DNA of 64,000 bases, from positions 1-64,000 of the forward strand of contig NZ_JAPFQA010000009.1 in the NCBI RefSeq assembly GCF_027563465.1. Direction: 5' to 3'. Both the position numbers and the translations under genes were made by a program. The notes beneath the pieces are model-generated. The model did not search any database. It saw only the letters and a program-made list of their open reading frames with translations, and was not told where the DNA came from. Source of the stretch: Mesorhizobium qingshengii. GTDB taxonomy: Bacteria > Pseudomonadota > Alphaproteobacteria > Rhizobiales > Rhizobiaceae. Of the stretch, positions 15,229 to 23,704 are shown piece after piece. Position 1 is the first letter of the stretch; each line of letters opens with the position of its first letter.

Positions 15229-16512
15229 TCAGATGACCAAGACCGGAGCAAAGCCGCCGCCGGGTGTGCGGAAATTTGTAGTCTGGCCTTGGTAGAGGCG
15301 CGCGGCCGCGAGCAGCACCTGGCCATCATACGTATAAAGCCGCACGTCCATCTTGCGCGGTGCGGGTGCGCCATCGATCTCGATCATACGCTGCCCCGGT
15401 GCGGCGAATGCCTGGGCCACATAGCCACCACGGGCGATCTCTGCCCAAACCCCTTTTGTCACCTTGTCGCCTCGGTAGACCGCCTTGCTGCCGTGGCCTG
15501 AGACCGGCTTGAAGAACATGTCCTTGCGGGATTGCCAGGCGGCATCCGAATTGTCGGGCGTGACCAGTGTGGTGCGCGGAACGCCGGCGAGCCGCGAGCG
15601 CATCTCCGGAGGAAGGCCGAATGCTTCGAGTGCCGCCGGATCGGACAGCAATGTCAGATTGCGCTTGCTTGCAAAGAGCGCGTGGTTGTGTGGATTGGGC
15701 GTGAGCACCACGGCACCGTCCTGGTAAGCCGCCCTGAGCGCGGCATGTTCCGGGCGATCGAGTGTGAAATCGACCAAGCGGTTGTAGACGAGGTCAATCT
15801 CCTGTCCGCCGAGCCGAAGCCTGCCGCCATCATACTTCAGCCCACTCGCGTCCCCGATCATCGCGTCCACGCCGTGCTTCAGCAATAGCTGCCGGGCCAG
15901 CACGAATTCAGGATAGAGATACTGCTCCCCAGGCTGATCATCGACAATCGCAATCCTTCGCGGCGAGCCGGCTCCGCGCTGGCGGCGCCATTCGTTCTCG
16001 AACATCGCGATGACACTGGTTTCGAAGTGATCGTCCCTGGCACCGATCAACGCCCGATCGACTTCCGAGCAGCAGGCCTTCTGCGCTCTGGCCAGCAAGG
16101 CATTGAGGAAAGCCCCACCGGCATTGGTGTTGACCTCAATCAGCTTGGGACCCTGATCGTCGAGGTGGAAGTCGTAGCCCATCAGGGCGCCGACGGGTCC
16201 AAAATCCCTCTGCGCGATTTCGGGAGCCCAGGAGAGGGCCGTTTCGCGGTAAGCTGGCAACTTTGCTGTCGCCTCGATGGCGACGACGATTGCCTGCATC
16301 TCCTCAAGGGCGGGCGCTGCGAGGAAGACCGGGACATTGGAAAACAGATGCGGACGCGACGCCATCAAGGCTTCGCAGAAGCCGGGCTCTCCGGCTTCGC
16401 GATCCAGCGCGTCCCGAAGCGCTGTCCGGTCGAGCGTTATGCAGAAGCATTTGCGGTTGAGCCGCGTCGACAGGGACGTGCTCAAATCCACCACGCTGGA
16501 GACCGTAAGCAT
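15229..16512 (-). CDS. ATP-grasp-like ligase, unknown substrate
   Basis: A 427-residue soluble protein that resembles circularly permuted ATP-grasp enzymes of the glutathionylspermidine-synthase kind. The segment MGYDFHLDDQGPKLIEVNTN with N-A-G-G carries the E-x-N Mg-binding pair. The nucleotide-binding segment MFFKPVSGHGSKAVYRG supplies the Lys and Gly loop, and YVAQAF and DVRLYTYDG follow near the end. I chose the ATG at 16512 because GAGGAGA lies at good spacing and the upstream extension reads as non-coding. It diverges from the Cys-rich protein at 16678 over a FNR/FixK-like box. The neighbouring small exported proteins make peptide or polyamine ligation possible, but there is no direct evidence. 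Confidence 0.7.
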   Translation of the reverse strand: MLTVSSVVDLSTSLSTRLNRKCFCITLDRTALRDALDREAGEPGFCEALMASRPHLFSNVPVFLAAPALEEMQAIVVAIEATAKLPAYRETALSWAPEIAQRDFGPVGALMGYDFHLDDQGPKLIEVNTNAGGAFLNALLARAQKACCSEVDRALIGARDDHFETSVIAMFENEWRRQRGAGSPRRIAIVDDQPGEQYLYPEFVLARQLLLKHGVDAMIGDASGLKYDGGRLRLGGQEIDLVYNRLVDFTLDRPEHAALRAAYQDGAVVLTPNPHNHALFASKRNLTLLSDPAALEAFGLPPEMRSRLAGVPRTTLVTPDNSDAAWQSRKDMFFKPVSGHGSKAVYRGDKVTKGVWAEIARGGYVAQAFAAPGQRMIEIDGAPAPRKMDVRLYTYDGQVLLAAARLYQGQTTNFRTPGGGFAPVLVI

Positions 16513-16630
16513 GAGCGTATCTCCTCGATCCCGGCTGCTGTTTTGGCCAAACTCGAATGGCCCGTAAATGGCATCTAATCCGGATCCCATGAAACCTTGC
16601 CAGATATGGGATTTCACCGGTTCGTGGACA

Positions 16631-16644
16631 TTGATTTGCGTCAA
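16631..16644. promoter_or_regulatory. FNR/FixK-like box
   Basis: TTGATTTGCGTCAA differs from the TTGAT-N4-ATCAA consensus at one position (GTCAA), a substitution seen in many natural sites. Its centre is 34-47 bp from the ATG at 16678. For the divergent ATP-grasp-like gene it sits 41.5 bp upstream of a plausible start site near 16596, with CATATC (minus strand, 16608-16603) as the -10 element. That spacing fits class-II activation under low oxygen. Confidence 0.5.
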
Positions 16645-16677
16645 AGTGCTGGCGTGAGCTTGGGTTATGATGAGATC

Positions 16678-17070
16678 ATGAAAGTAGCGTTGGCTCAGCT
16701 TCGGTTATTGCTGGCCGTGATCCTCCTGATCGCGGGCGGGGCAGTTGCCGGTGTTGTCGGTCAGGCTTCCGCAACGGGCTCTCTAAGCGGTGTCACAGCT
16801 AGCGTTGCGACACTCTCGGCGAGTGCCTCGCACCAGGCGATAGGTCATGTCGCCTCCACAGACCAGGACAATTATCGCGCCCCTTGTGATGACTGTCTGA
16901 ATTGCGTGCACTCGACCGGCTCCAGCTGTTGTGCCGCGGGCATTTCCGCCGGCGAATGCGACGTTCTTCATGAGGCGCCGATTGCCGCCCGGTTCATGGC
17001 GGGCAAGGCGTTCCTGCCAACGGGCATCGACCCCGAAGCGCTCCTGCAACCTCCCCGGACCTTCGCCTGA
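16678..17070 (+). CDS. Cys-rich exported or membrane-anchored protein
   Basis: A 130-residue protein with a hydrophobic N-terminus (residues 8-29, LRLLLAVILLIAGGAVAG) acting as signal or anchor. A cysteine cluster follows at residues 70-94: Cys70, 73, 76, 84, 85 and 94 (C-x2-C-x2-C-x7-CC-x8-C). The tail ends LLQPPRTFA, like the PPR ends of small CopL/DUF2946-type copper-linked proteins; that link is weak. It starts a plus-strand run with the DUF305 and copper genes and diverges from the ATP-grasp-like gene. A metal-binding role is likely from the cysteines, the specific metal unknown. Confidence 0.65.
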   Translation: MKVALAQLRLLLAVILLIAGGAVAGVVGQASATGSLSGVTASVATLSASASHQAIGHVASTDQDNYRAPCDDCLNCVHSTGSSCCAAGISAGECDVLHEAPIAARFMAGKAFLPTGIDPEALLQPPRTFA

Positions 17071-17226
17071 TATCGCGCCGTCGCGGTGCTTGGGACTGTT
17101 GAATCCAGCAGTGCCCGTCAAGGCCCCATAACGCGCGAACGATCCGCGAAACCATAACCATCCCGGTCCCTTGCGCACCCATTTCAGGGTTCGCCTGTGC
17201 CTTCACACCAACGAAGGAAACTTGTC

Positions 17227-17853
17227 ATGAAAACTCACCTTCAATTGATAGCTCTAGCAGCATTCACAACTCTTTCGGGCGCGGCATTTGCCCAGACCGA
17301 CCCGCATCATCCGGCGGCTGATGCGCCGCAAGCCGCGGCTCCGTCCGCACAGGCGATGCCGGGCGGGTCGCCCGAGCAGTGCGCGGCGATGATGTCCACG
17401 ATGCAGAAGATGATGCCCATGATGGAGAAGATGGCTCCCATGATGCAGCAAATGATGCCGATGATGCAGCAGATGATGCAGGGCGGCATGATGCAGGGTG
17501 GGCAAGGCGGAATGCAAGGCGGGATGATGCGGGATCAGGGCGGCATGACGCAGGGCGGCGGCATGACGAACATGCCGATGGACACCGCCAACATGTCCGA
17601 GGCCTCCAGAAATTATATGCAGGCGATGAAGCGAATGGACGCGCCGATGATGCAGGGTGTCCAGGCCGCCGATCCCGATGTCGCCTTCGTCCAGGCGATG
17701 ATCCCCCACCACCAGGGCGCCATCGATATGGCACGGACGGTCCTGCAATTCGGCAAGGATGATCAGGTCAAGGTCTGGGCCAATCAGATCATCACGGCTC
17801 AGCAGTCTGAGATCGCCGCCATGCAGGAATGGCTCAAGCAACACGCGAAGTGA
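17227..17853 (+). CDS. Met-rich DUF305 protein
   Basis: A 208-residue exported protein. The signal peptide is residues 1-22 (AFA|QT). Residues 55-118 are extremely Met/Gly/Gln-rich (MMPMMEKM, MMQQMMPMMQQMM, then GGMMQ repeats), an array typical of Cu(I)/Ag(I) chelation. The C-terminal DUF305 domain contains AMIPHHQGAIDMA with His161-His162 and continues to the QQSEIAAMQEWL end. AAGGAAAC sits before the ATG at 17227. It is followed 12 bp later by a small membrane gene and then by a second one and the multicopper oxidase, forming a probable copper operon. It may buffer or hand copper to the oxidase; that step is inference. Confidence 0.85.
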   Translation: MKTHLQLIALAAFTTLSGAAFAQTDPHHPAADAPQAAAPSAQAMPGGSPEQCAAMMSTMQKMMPMMEKMAPMMQQMMPMMQQMMQGGMMQGGQGGMQGGMMRDQGGMTQGGGMTNMPMDTANMSEASRNYMQAMKRMDAPMMQGVQAADPDVAFVQAMIPHHQGAIDMARTVLQFGKDDQVKVWANQIITAQQSEIAAMQEWLKQHAK

Positions 17854-17865
17854 CAGGAGGAAAAC

Positions 17866-18168
17866 ATGGACAAACTCAGTGTGCTGTCCGTCGGCATTGC
17901 GCTGGGCGTGACGTCGGCCCTGACGAGCATGCTCTGCGCTTTGGCGGTCGCTATCTGGCCAGAGGCAACACTCGATTTCTTCGGTGCCATCATGCACGGG
18001 CTCGACCTCAGCGCGGTCAGGTCTACGGCGCCGACAAGCCCTGGCCGAGTTCTCTATGGCGTTGTCGGGCTTGGCATCGTCGGGCTGCTGGCGGGTGTCG
18101 TTTACGCCTCGATCTACAATGTCGTCGCCACGTGGCGCCGGTCAAGCAAGTCAAGGTTCAGCCCATGA
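17866..18168 (+). CDS. Small two-TM membrane protein (DUF5676-like)
   Basis: A 100-residue protein with two hydrophobic helices, about residues 7-35 and 62-88 (GRVLYGVVGLGIVGLLAGVVYASIYN). The pattern resembles the small DUF5676 membrane proteins found near DUF305 and copper genes; that name is from memory. The gene follows DUF305 by 12 bp, with AGGAGG directly before its ATG, and its TGA overlaps the ATG of the next gene (ATGA), indicating translational coupling. The function is unknown. A scaffold or anchor for the periplasmic copper proteins is conceivable. Confidence 0.75.
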   Translation: MDKLSVLSVGIALGVTSALTSMLCALAVAIWPEATLDFFGAIMHGLDLSAVRSTAPTSPGRVLYGVVGLGIVGLLAGVVYASIYNVVATWRRSSKSRFSP

Positions 18169-18614
18169 AAGCCACCGTCAATCCATGGACGACGTCGTCC
18201 CTCACTCTTGCTTTGGCGGGGATAATCATCGCCGGGATCGGACTGTATTTCATCGCCCTCAGGCCACCCCTGCTGCCCGAGGACGTCCGCTATATGAACC
18301 TCTCGGTCGCCGAGCTCGAAGCCGTCGGTCCACGGTTTGCGATGTGGCTCACCCAGGTCTTCCGGGTGCTCGGTGGCTACGCCCTGGCCACCGGCGTTCT
18401 CCTGGTTGCGCTGGCAATCACCGCGTTCCGCGCGCGCCATCCGGTCGCGGTGGCCGGCGCCCTGGTCGGAGGAGCGTCGTCCATCGGCTTGATGTCGGTG
18501 GTAAACTTCACGATCGGCTCCGACTTCAGGTGGCCGCTGTTCGCCTGCGCGATGGTCTGGGCCGTAAGCCTCATCGCGTATGGGCTCGAAAGCTCCCGCA
18601 ATGACAATCGATGA
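18165..18614 (+). CDS. Four-TM membrane protein, unknown function
   Basis: A 149-residue protein with about four hydrophobic helices (near residues 13-32, 63-85, 93-113 and 121-141). Between the first two lies a polar loop (RPPLLPEDVRYMNLSVAELEAV). No family is recognised with certainty. It begins at an ATGA overlap with the previous gene and is followed by 195 bp before the multicopper oxidase. Its place between DUF305 and the oxidase gene suggests a copper-related envelope role, but no metal-ligand motif is visible. Confidence 0.7.
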   Translation: MKATVNPWTTSSLTLALAGIIIAGIGLYFIALRPPLLPEDVRYMNLSVAELEAVGPRFAMWLTQVFRVLGGYALATGVLLVALAITAFRARHPVAVAGALVGGASSIGLMSVVNFTIGSDFRWPLFACAMVWAVSLIAYGLESSRNDNR

Positions 18615-18809
18615 CAGACACGGGAATTCGGCGACGCATATGACCGTTATGCGGCCCGTGTGCCCGCCTTTTTTCCGCATCTGGCCAAGCTGTTCGATTC
18701 CGCCGGCGAGCGCCGTGCGCCGTGAAGGAGGCCCGTTGGGACCTGAACCTCGTGTACTGACGAAACAAACGAAATTCCGAAACCTGAACCCTAAAGCAAG
18801 GAAACGATC

Positions 18810-20243
18810 ATGAAACGCCGGGATATTCTGAAGGCCGCCGCAGTGACAGGCGCCGCAGCTTTTGCGATCCCATCGAGCTATCTTGCGGCAGCCTTCGCCA
18901 ATCAGTCGGGCGGCCAGCCGCTTGGCATCTCGCGCCGCACGATCGAGGTGAACGGTAAAGCTGCAAGCGTCTTCGGCCTGCAAAGGGCCGACGGCGCGCC
19001 TGGTCTGCGCTTGCGGGCGGGCGAAGCCTTCAACGTGCTGCTTCGAAACGAGACTGCCGAGCCGACGATCATACATTGGCACGGGTTGACGCCGCCATGG
19101 CCGAGCGACGGAGTCGGCGACGCGCCACTGCCGCTCATCGGCGCCAGGGCCGATCGCAGTTTCGATTTTCCGGTCGGCGGGCCCGGCACTTTCTGGATGC
19201 ACGCGCATACCTTGCAGGAGCAATTGCTGCTCGCGGCTCCGCTCATCGTCGCCGATCCCGCCGATGACGCGAGGGATGAGCAGGAGCTTGTCATCCTGCT
19301 CCACGATTTCTCGTTCTCATCGCCGGAGGAACTGCTGGCCGGGTTGCAGAGTAAGAACACCGGCGGCTCCATGCCGATGGACGGTATGGACATGTCGGGA
19401 GCGCAAACCGACGCCATGGCAGGGATGAACCATGGCGGCATGGCGACCGATATCAACGATATCGAGTATGACGCCTATCTGGCCAATGACCGGTCCCTGA
19501 ACGACCCCGAGATCGTGCCGGTCGAACGGGGCGGACGCGTGCGGGTGCGGATCATCAACGGCGCCACGGCGACGGCGTTTACAATCGATTTCGGGGAACT
19601 TGAAGGCGAACTGATCGCGGTCGACGGTCAGCCTGTCGAACCGGTCAGGGGACGGCGGTTTCCAATGACGATGGGCCAGCGAATCGACGTGCGCCTGCGG
19701 TTGCCGCGCGACATCAGCTCTTCCTTTCCGATCCTGGCGCTGCGCGAGGGGAGCAAGGAACGGACCGGAATCGTCCTGCGTCCCGCGGGGGCGGCGGTGG
19801 CCAAGCTCGGAACGGCGGCTGATGTCGACGCCCCGATTTTGGACCTGCCGCTCGAGGCGCAACTTCGAGCAATCGCGCCCCTTGCATCGCGCCCTGCCGA
19901 CAAGACGTTCGAAATGGCGCTGACGGGCGATATGGCCGCCTACCGCTGGGGCTTGCTGACCAACTCCCCGATCGTCGTGGATCCAGGCGATCGCGTTGAG
20001 GTCACGCTGCGCAACGACACCATGATGGCGCACCCGATGCACCTTCATGGCCATCGTTTCCAGGTGGTCGCGATTGACGGACAGCGCTTCCAGGGTGCGG
20101 TTCGCGACACCGTGCTGGTGCCGCCGATGCGCTCGATCACCATCGCCGTCGATGCCGTCAATCCCGGTAAATGGGCGTTCCACTGTCACCATCTCTACCA
20201 CATGGCGAGCGGCATGATGTCGACCTTTGCCTACCGAACCTGA
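18810..20243 (+). CDS. Periplasmic multicopper oxidase (CopA/CueO type)
   Basis: A 477-residue multicopper oxidase with a twin-arginine leader (KRRDILKAAAV). It should oxidise Cu(I) to the less toxic Cu(II) in the periplasm using O2. The copper ligands are in place: HWHG (His89, His91), WMHAH (His131, His133), HPMHLHGH, and the T1 signature HCHHLYHMASGM from His458 to Met469. A Met-rich insertion around residues 188-212 (MPMDGMDMSG, MAGMNHGGM) is typical of CueO/CopA substrate capture. AAGGAAACG precedes the ATG. The P-type ATPase gene follows 48 bp later, so the pair likely forms one efflux-plus-oxidation unit. Confidence 0.92.
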   Translation: MKRRDILKAAAVTGAAAFAIPSSYLAAAFANQSGGQPLGISRRTIEVNGKAASVFGLQRADGAPGLRLRAGEAFNVLLRNETAEPTIIHWHGLTPPWPSDGVGDAPLPLIGARADRSFDFPVGGPGTFWMHAHTLQEQLLLAAPLIVADPADDARDEQELVILLHDFSFSSPEELLAGLQSKNTGGSMPMDGMDMSGAQTDAMAGMNHGGMATDINDIEYDAYLANDRSLNDPEIVPVERGGRVRVRIINGATATAFTIDFGELEGELIAVDGQPVEPVRGRRFPMTMGQRIDVRLRLPRDISSSFPILALREGSKERTGIVLRPAGAAVAKLGTAADVDAPILDLPLEAQLRAIAPLASRPADKTFEMALTGDMAAYRWGLLTNSPIVVDPGDRVEVTLRNDTMMAHPMHLHGHRFQVVAIDGQRFQGAVRDTVLVPPMRSITIAVDAVNPGKWAFHCHHLYHMASGMMSTFAYRT

Positions 20244-20291
20244 GAAACACAGCCAGCGCGAATGCCGTCACGAGCCGCGGCACGGAGAACG

Positions 20292-22736
20292 ATGATGAAA
20301 AAGGTCAATCTGGAAGTGCGCGACCTTGTCGGCATGATGGATTTCGCCGCGGTCGAAAAACGTCTCGCGGCTTTGCCGGGTGTCGTCAGTGTCGCGATGA
20401 ACGCGGGGTCGACCACCGCAACCGTCGAATTCGACGAGGGGCGCACGACCCCGGAGACCCTTGCTCGGGAAATCGAGGCTTGTGGCTTTCATTGCCGCGG
20501 CGAGGTCGTGCCGCGGCATCTGTGCATTCCTGACAGGATGACGATTCCTCCGGGGCATCGACAAGCGACCTCCGGGTACGCGGGGCATGATCACGCCGAG
20601 CAACATCATGGCCGGCATGTGGCCATGATCGAGCCGGCTCCGGCGGGCGAGAGTAGGGCTGCGGCCAAGGCGCCGCGCGACGCCATGGCCCACGAGATGG
20701 GACACGGCGCCGGCATGGACATGCAGGGCATGGTCAAGGACATGCGCAACCGGTTCCTCGTCAGCCTGGTCTTCGCGCTGCCGATTTTCGCGATGGAGCC
20801 GATGGGCCTGGGCGAGCCCTGGCTGCGCCCGCCCTTCGGACTGAGCGAAGACGTCGCGATGTTTTTCCTCGCCAGCGCCGCGATCCTCTACCCGGTCTGG
20901 CCGTTCCTGGTGGCTGCCTGGCGAGCCTTGCGCAACGGTGTCCTCAACATGGCGGTGCTGGTGGTGCTGAGCGTCGGCACCGGCTACCTGTTCAGCGTCG
21001 GCGCGACCTTCTTCTTCGAGGGGGAGCAATTCTACGAGGCGGCGAGCGTGCTGCTGGTGTTCATCCTGCTCGGCCATTGGCTGGAGATGCGCGCCCGTGC
21101 CGGGGCGTCGGCCGCGATCAGGGCCCTGCTCAACCTCGCTCCGCCAAGGGCCTCCGTTTTCCGCGATGGCAAGGAGGTCGAGGTTGCGACCGCGGACATC
21201 GTGCTCGGCGACATCGTGGTCTTGCGGCCCGGCAACAAGCTTCCGGTCGACGGCGAGGTGATCGAGGGCACGTCGACGATCGACGAATCGATGCTCACTG
21301 GCGAGTCGATGCCGGTGACCAAGAAGGTCGGCGACAAGGTCATCGGGGCGACCATCAACAAGAGCGGCACGCTGCGCTACCGCTCCACCAAGGTGGGTGC
21401 CGACACTGCGCTGGCCCAGATCGTCAAGCTGGTCCAGGAGGCCCAGAACTCGAAGGCCCCGGCGCAGCTTCTCGCCGATCGCGCTTCGCAATGGCTGGTG
21501 CTTGCCGCGATCCTCATCGGGCTTGCGACCTTCGCCGTCTGGTTCTGGTGGCTCGGCCAGCCTCTGCTGTTCGCGATGACCTTGACGATAACCGTCTTCG
21601 TCATCGCTTGTCCCGACGCGCTCGGCCTCGCTACGCCGATGGCTGTCATGGTCGGCACCGGCCTTGGCGCTTCAAACGGCATCCTGTTCAAGAATGCCGC
21701 TGCTCTCGAGGAGGCGACCAAGCTCAACGTGATCGTCTTCGACAAGACCGGCACGCTCACCATGGGCCAGCCCAAGGTCGTCGAAATCGTTCCGGCTGCC
21801 GGCGTTTCCCCCGACGAGGTTCTGCAGGTCGCAGCTGCCGTGGATCAAGGGTCGGATCACCCGCTGGCCGTTGCCATCGTCGAGCGGGCCAAGGATCTAG
21901 AGCTTCTCAAAGTGTCGGGCTTTCTGAATATCGAAGGCAAGGGCACCAGTGCCACGATCGGCGGAGACCAGGTTTTCGTCGGCAACCGACGGCTTATGGA
22001 CGAGCAGAAGATCGATCTCCTGGCGCTCGGTGAGAAAGCCGAGACGCTGAAGGGCGAAGGCCGCACCGTCATCCATGTCGCGCGGTCCGGCAAGCTGCTC
22101 GGACTGATCGCGATTGCCGACACGCCGCGCCCGACGGCCATCGCAACGATTGCCAAATTGCACGACCAGGGTGTTCGTGTGGCAATGCTCACGGGAGACA
22201 ACGCTGGCACCGCCAAGCGCATCGCTGACGAACTCGGCATCGACATCGTCCTGGCCGATGTCTTGCCAGGGCAGAAGGCCGAGAAGATCAGGGAACTGCA
22301 AGGGCAAGGCCTGAAGGTCGGCATGGTCGGCGATGGCGTCAACGACGCGCCAGCCCTGACGCAAGCCGACGTCGGGTTTGCGATCGGCGCGGGCACCGAT
22401 GTCGCCATTGAAAGCGCCGACATCGTGCTGATGAAGAGCGACCCTTATGATGTGGTCGGTGCAATGACGCTCTCGCGCGCGACACTGCGCAAGATGCACC
22501 AGAACCTCTGGTGGGCGGTCGGATACAATCTCATCGCCTTCCCGATCGCGGCGGGCGTGTTTTACCCGTTCCTGCTGAGCCCCGAGCTTGCGGCGCTGGC
22601 AATGTCGGGCAGTTCGGCGCTCGTGGCCGTCAACGCCCTGCTGCTCAAGCGAACCAGGCTCGAAGGCATTCGACCTGCCGCAGCATCGATGACCGAAGGC
22701 GTCGCTCATCAGCACCCTACGGGCGCGCAGGCATGA
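20292..22736 (+). CDS. Copper-type P1B ATPase with a CPD motif
   Basis: An 814-residue P1B-type ATPase that should pump Cu(I) or a similar soft metal out of the cytoplasm. It has TGES (336-339), DKTGT with the phosphorylated Asp484, the HP motif in DQGSDHPLAVA, TGDN and GDGVNDAPAL. Three features are unusual. The metal-site motif in TM6 is CPD (Cys440-Pro-Asp442) rather than CPC or CPH. The N-terminal HMA-like domain has GMMDF where CxxC should be. The linker carries a His-rich stretch (residues 99-109) and Met/His elements before TM1. CPC could become CPD by a simple codon change, but the rest is intact, so this may be a distinct subtype. The start could also be 20295. Confidence 0.9.
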   Translation: MMKKVNLEVRDLVGMMDFAAVEKRLAALPGVVSVAMNAGSTTATVEFDEGRTTPETLAREIEACGFHCRGEVVPRHLCIPDRMTIPPGHRQATSGYAGHDHAEQHHGRHVAMIEPAPAGESRAAAKAPRDAMAHEMGHGAGMDMQGMVKDMRNRFLVSLVFALPIFAMEPMGLGEPWLRPPFGLSEDVAMFFLASAAILYPVWPFLVAAWRALRNGVLNMAVLVVLSVGTGYLFSVGATFFFEGEQFYEAASVLLVFILLGHWLEMRARAGASAAIRALLNLAPPRASVFRDGKEVEVATADIVLGDIVVLRPGNKLPVDGEVIEGTSTIDESMLTGESMPVTKKVGDKVIGATINKSGTLRYRSTKVGADTALAQIVKLVQEAQNSKAPAQLLADRASQWLVLAAILIGLATFAVWFWWLGQPLLFAMTLTITVFVIACPDALGLATPMAVMVGTGLGASNGILFKNAAALEEATKLNVIVFDKTGTLTMGQPKVVEIVPAAGVSPDEVLQVAAAVDQGSDHPLAVAIVERAKDLELLKVSGFLNIEGKGTSATIGGDQVFVGNRRLMDEQKIDLLALGEKAETLKGEGRTVIHVARSGKLLGLIAIADTPRPTAIATIAKLHDQGVRVAMLTGDNAGTAKRIADELGIDIVLADVLPGQKAEKIRELQGQGLKVGMVGDGVNDAPALTQADVGFAIGAGTDVAIESADIVLMKSDPYDVVGAMTLSRATLRKMHQNLWWAVGYNLIAFPIAAGVFYPFLLSPELAALAMSGSSALVAVNALLLKRTRLEGIRPAAASMTEGVAHQHPTGAQA

Positions 22737-23173
22737 GCGTGGCGCAAGCTCGCCCGCCGACGTCGCGATGATTTGGCCGCGTGGCGCCCCGGCGGTTGTC
22801 CGGAGATGCATCAGTTCAAGCCCAGCTCCATCCTGGATGCCCGACATGTGTTGTTCGGCGGACCGGGTGGCAAAAATGATCTGCGACGAGGTCAGGTCGA
22901 GCGCCAAGGTGAGGCCAACGCCCACTGCGGTCGATGGTCATTTTCGAAAACAGGACTGGCACTCGTCTTGCAACTGCCGCTGCGCCGGCTAATCCCGGTC
23001 CTGATTTGGGACACGAATCAGGTTTGGCTCGCCGGGGACAGTTGGGGTTGGGGTCAACCCCCGGCGAGTTCGCTCCAGACTTTGAAGTAAAGGGTTCCAA
23101 ATCATGGCTCATTCATTGCTGGCATTTTCTCGCTTTCGTGTTGCGTTTGATGGGGCAACCGGGGGGTGCTTTA
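22737..23173. other. Region without a convincing gene
   Basis: Between the ATPase stop and the small gene at 23174 I see only overlapping short reading frames with no recognisable domain. A GGGTTGGGGTCAACCCC-type run near 23041-23065 and low codon bias suggest decayed or recombined DNA, but no element, terminal repeat or target duplication can be identified. Confidence 0.5.
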
Positions 23174-23365
23174 ATGTATCGAAATGATCCAGAACTCTGC
23201 GCTCGCGCGACCGCGCGAGGCATCACCATATACCAGCGTTCGAAGACAGTGTGGATCGCTTCTGGAAAGTACAGAGATCGAGATGTTCAAGTGAAGGGGC
23301 GCTCGCCGACAACAGCCCTGACATTGTGGAAGGAGGCTGTACAGTACCGAGGTTCGGGGATATAG
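23174..23365 (+). CDS. Small hypothetical protein
   Basis: A 63-residue soluble protein of the form YRNDPELCARATARGITIYQ followed by RSKTVWIASG-KYRDRDVQVKG and ending in TALTLWKEAVQYRG. It recalls small hypothetical proteins common in Mesorhizobium, with a RGI-IYQ-R-K core, but I cannot name a family. Codon choice is less biased to G/C at third positions than in neighbouring genes, pointing to low expression or foreign origin. The ATG at 23174 is chosen because the longer frame upstream reads as non-coding. No good ribosome-binding site is visible. Confidence 0.45.
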   Translation: MYRNDPELCARATARGITIYQRSKTVWIASGKYRDRDVQVKGRSPTTALTLWKEAVQYRGSGI

Positions 23366-23704
23366 GCCAATCGGCCAGGTGCGGCCGACGCCCTCGGGAT
23401 TGGTGGCTCCATCGAGCGCCGGCCTCGGCGGGGTTGGGGTCCCGCCGCCGCATTAATTTAGCTGATTCTAAAATATTAAGGAATACTGCGATGGCGGACC
23501 TGGGTCTTCGCCTTCCGCCTCCCAGGCGCCTTCGCCGAACTCGTCCCTCGGCATCTTCTTGTGCGAGGTGCGTTTGAGCCATTGGAGGACGAGTTGCCGA
23601 GCTTGGATTGCGCTCGACCCCAATTTCATCTGCGCTGGTTGCCCGCCCATGGTCCAAGGCGGCGATAGAGTCCGGCGCAGCCTTCTTTGCAGTTGGAGCG
23701 CTAG

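Noticed and set aside
20268..21491. Minus-strand frame across the copper ATPase
   Set aside because: Complementary to a well-conserved P-type ATPase; charged Arg/His-rich composition typical of antisense to GC-rich genes.
22768..23112. Several overlapping short frames after the copper ATPase
   Set aside because: No recognisable domain, poor codon use and no ribosome-binding sites; treated as non-coding.
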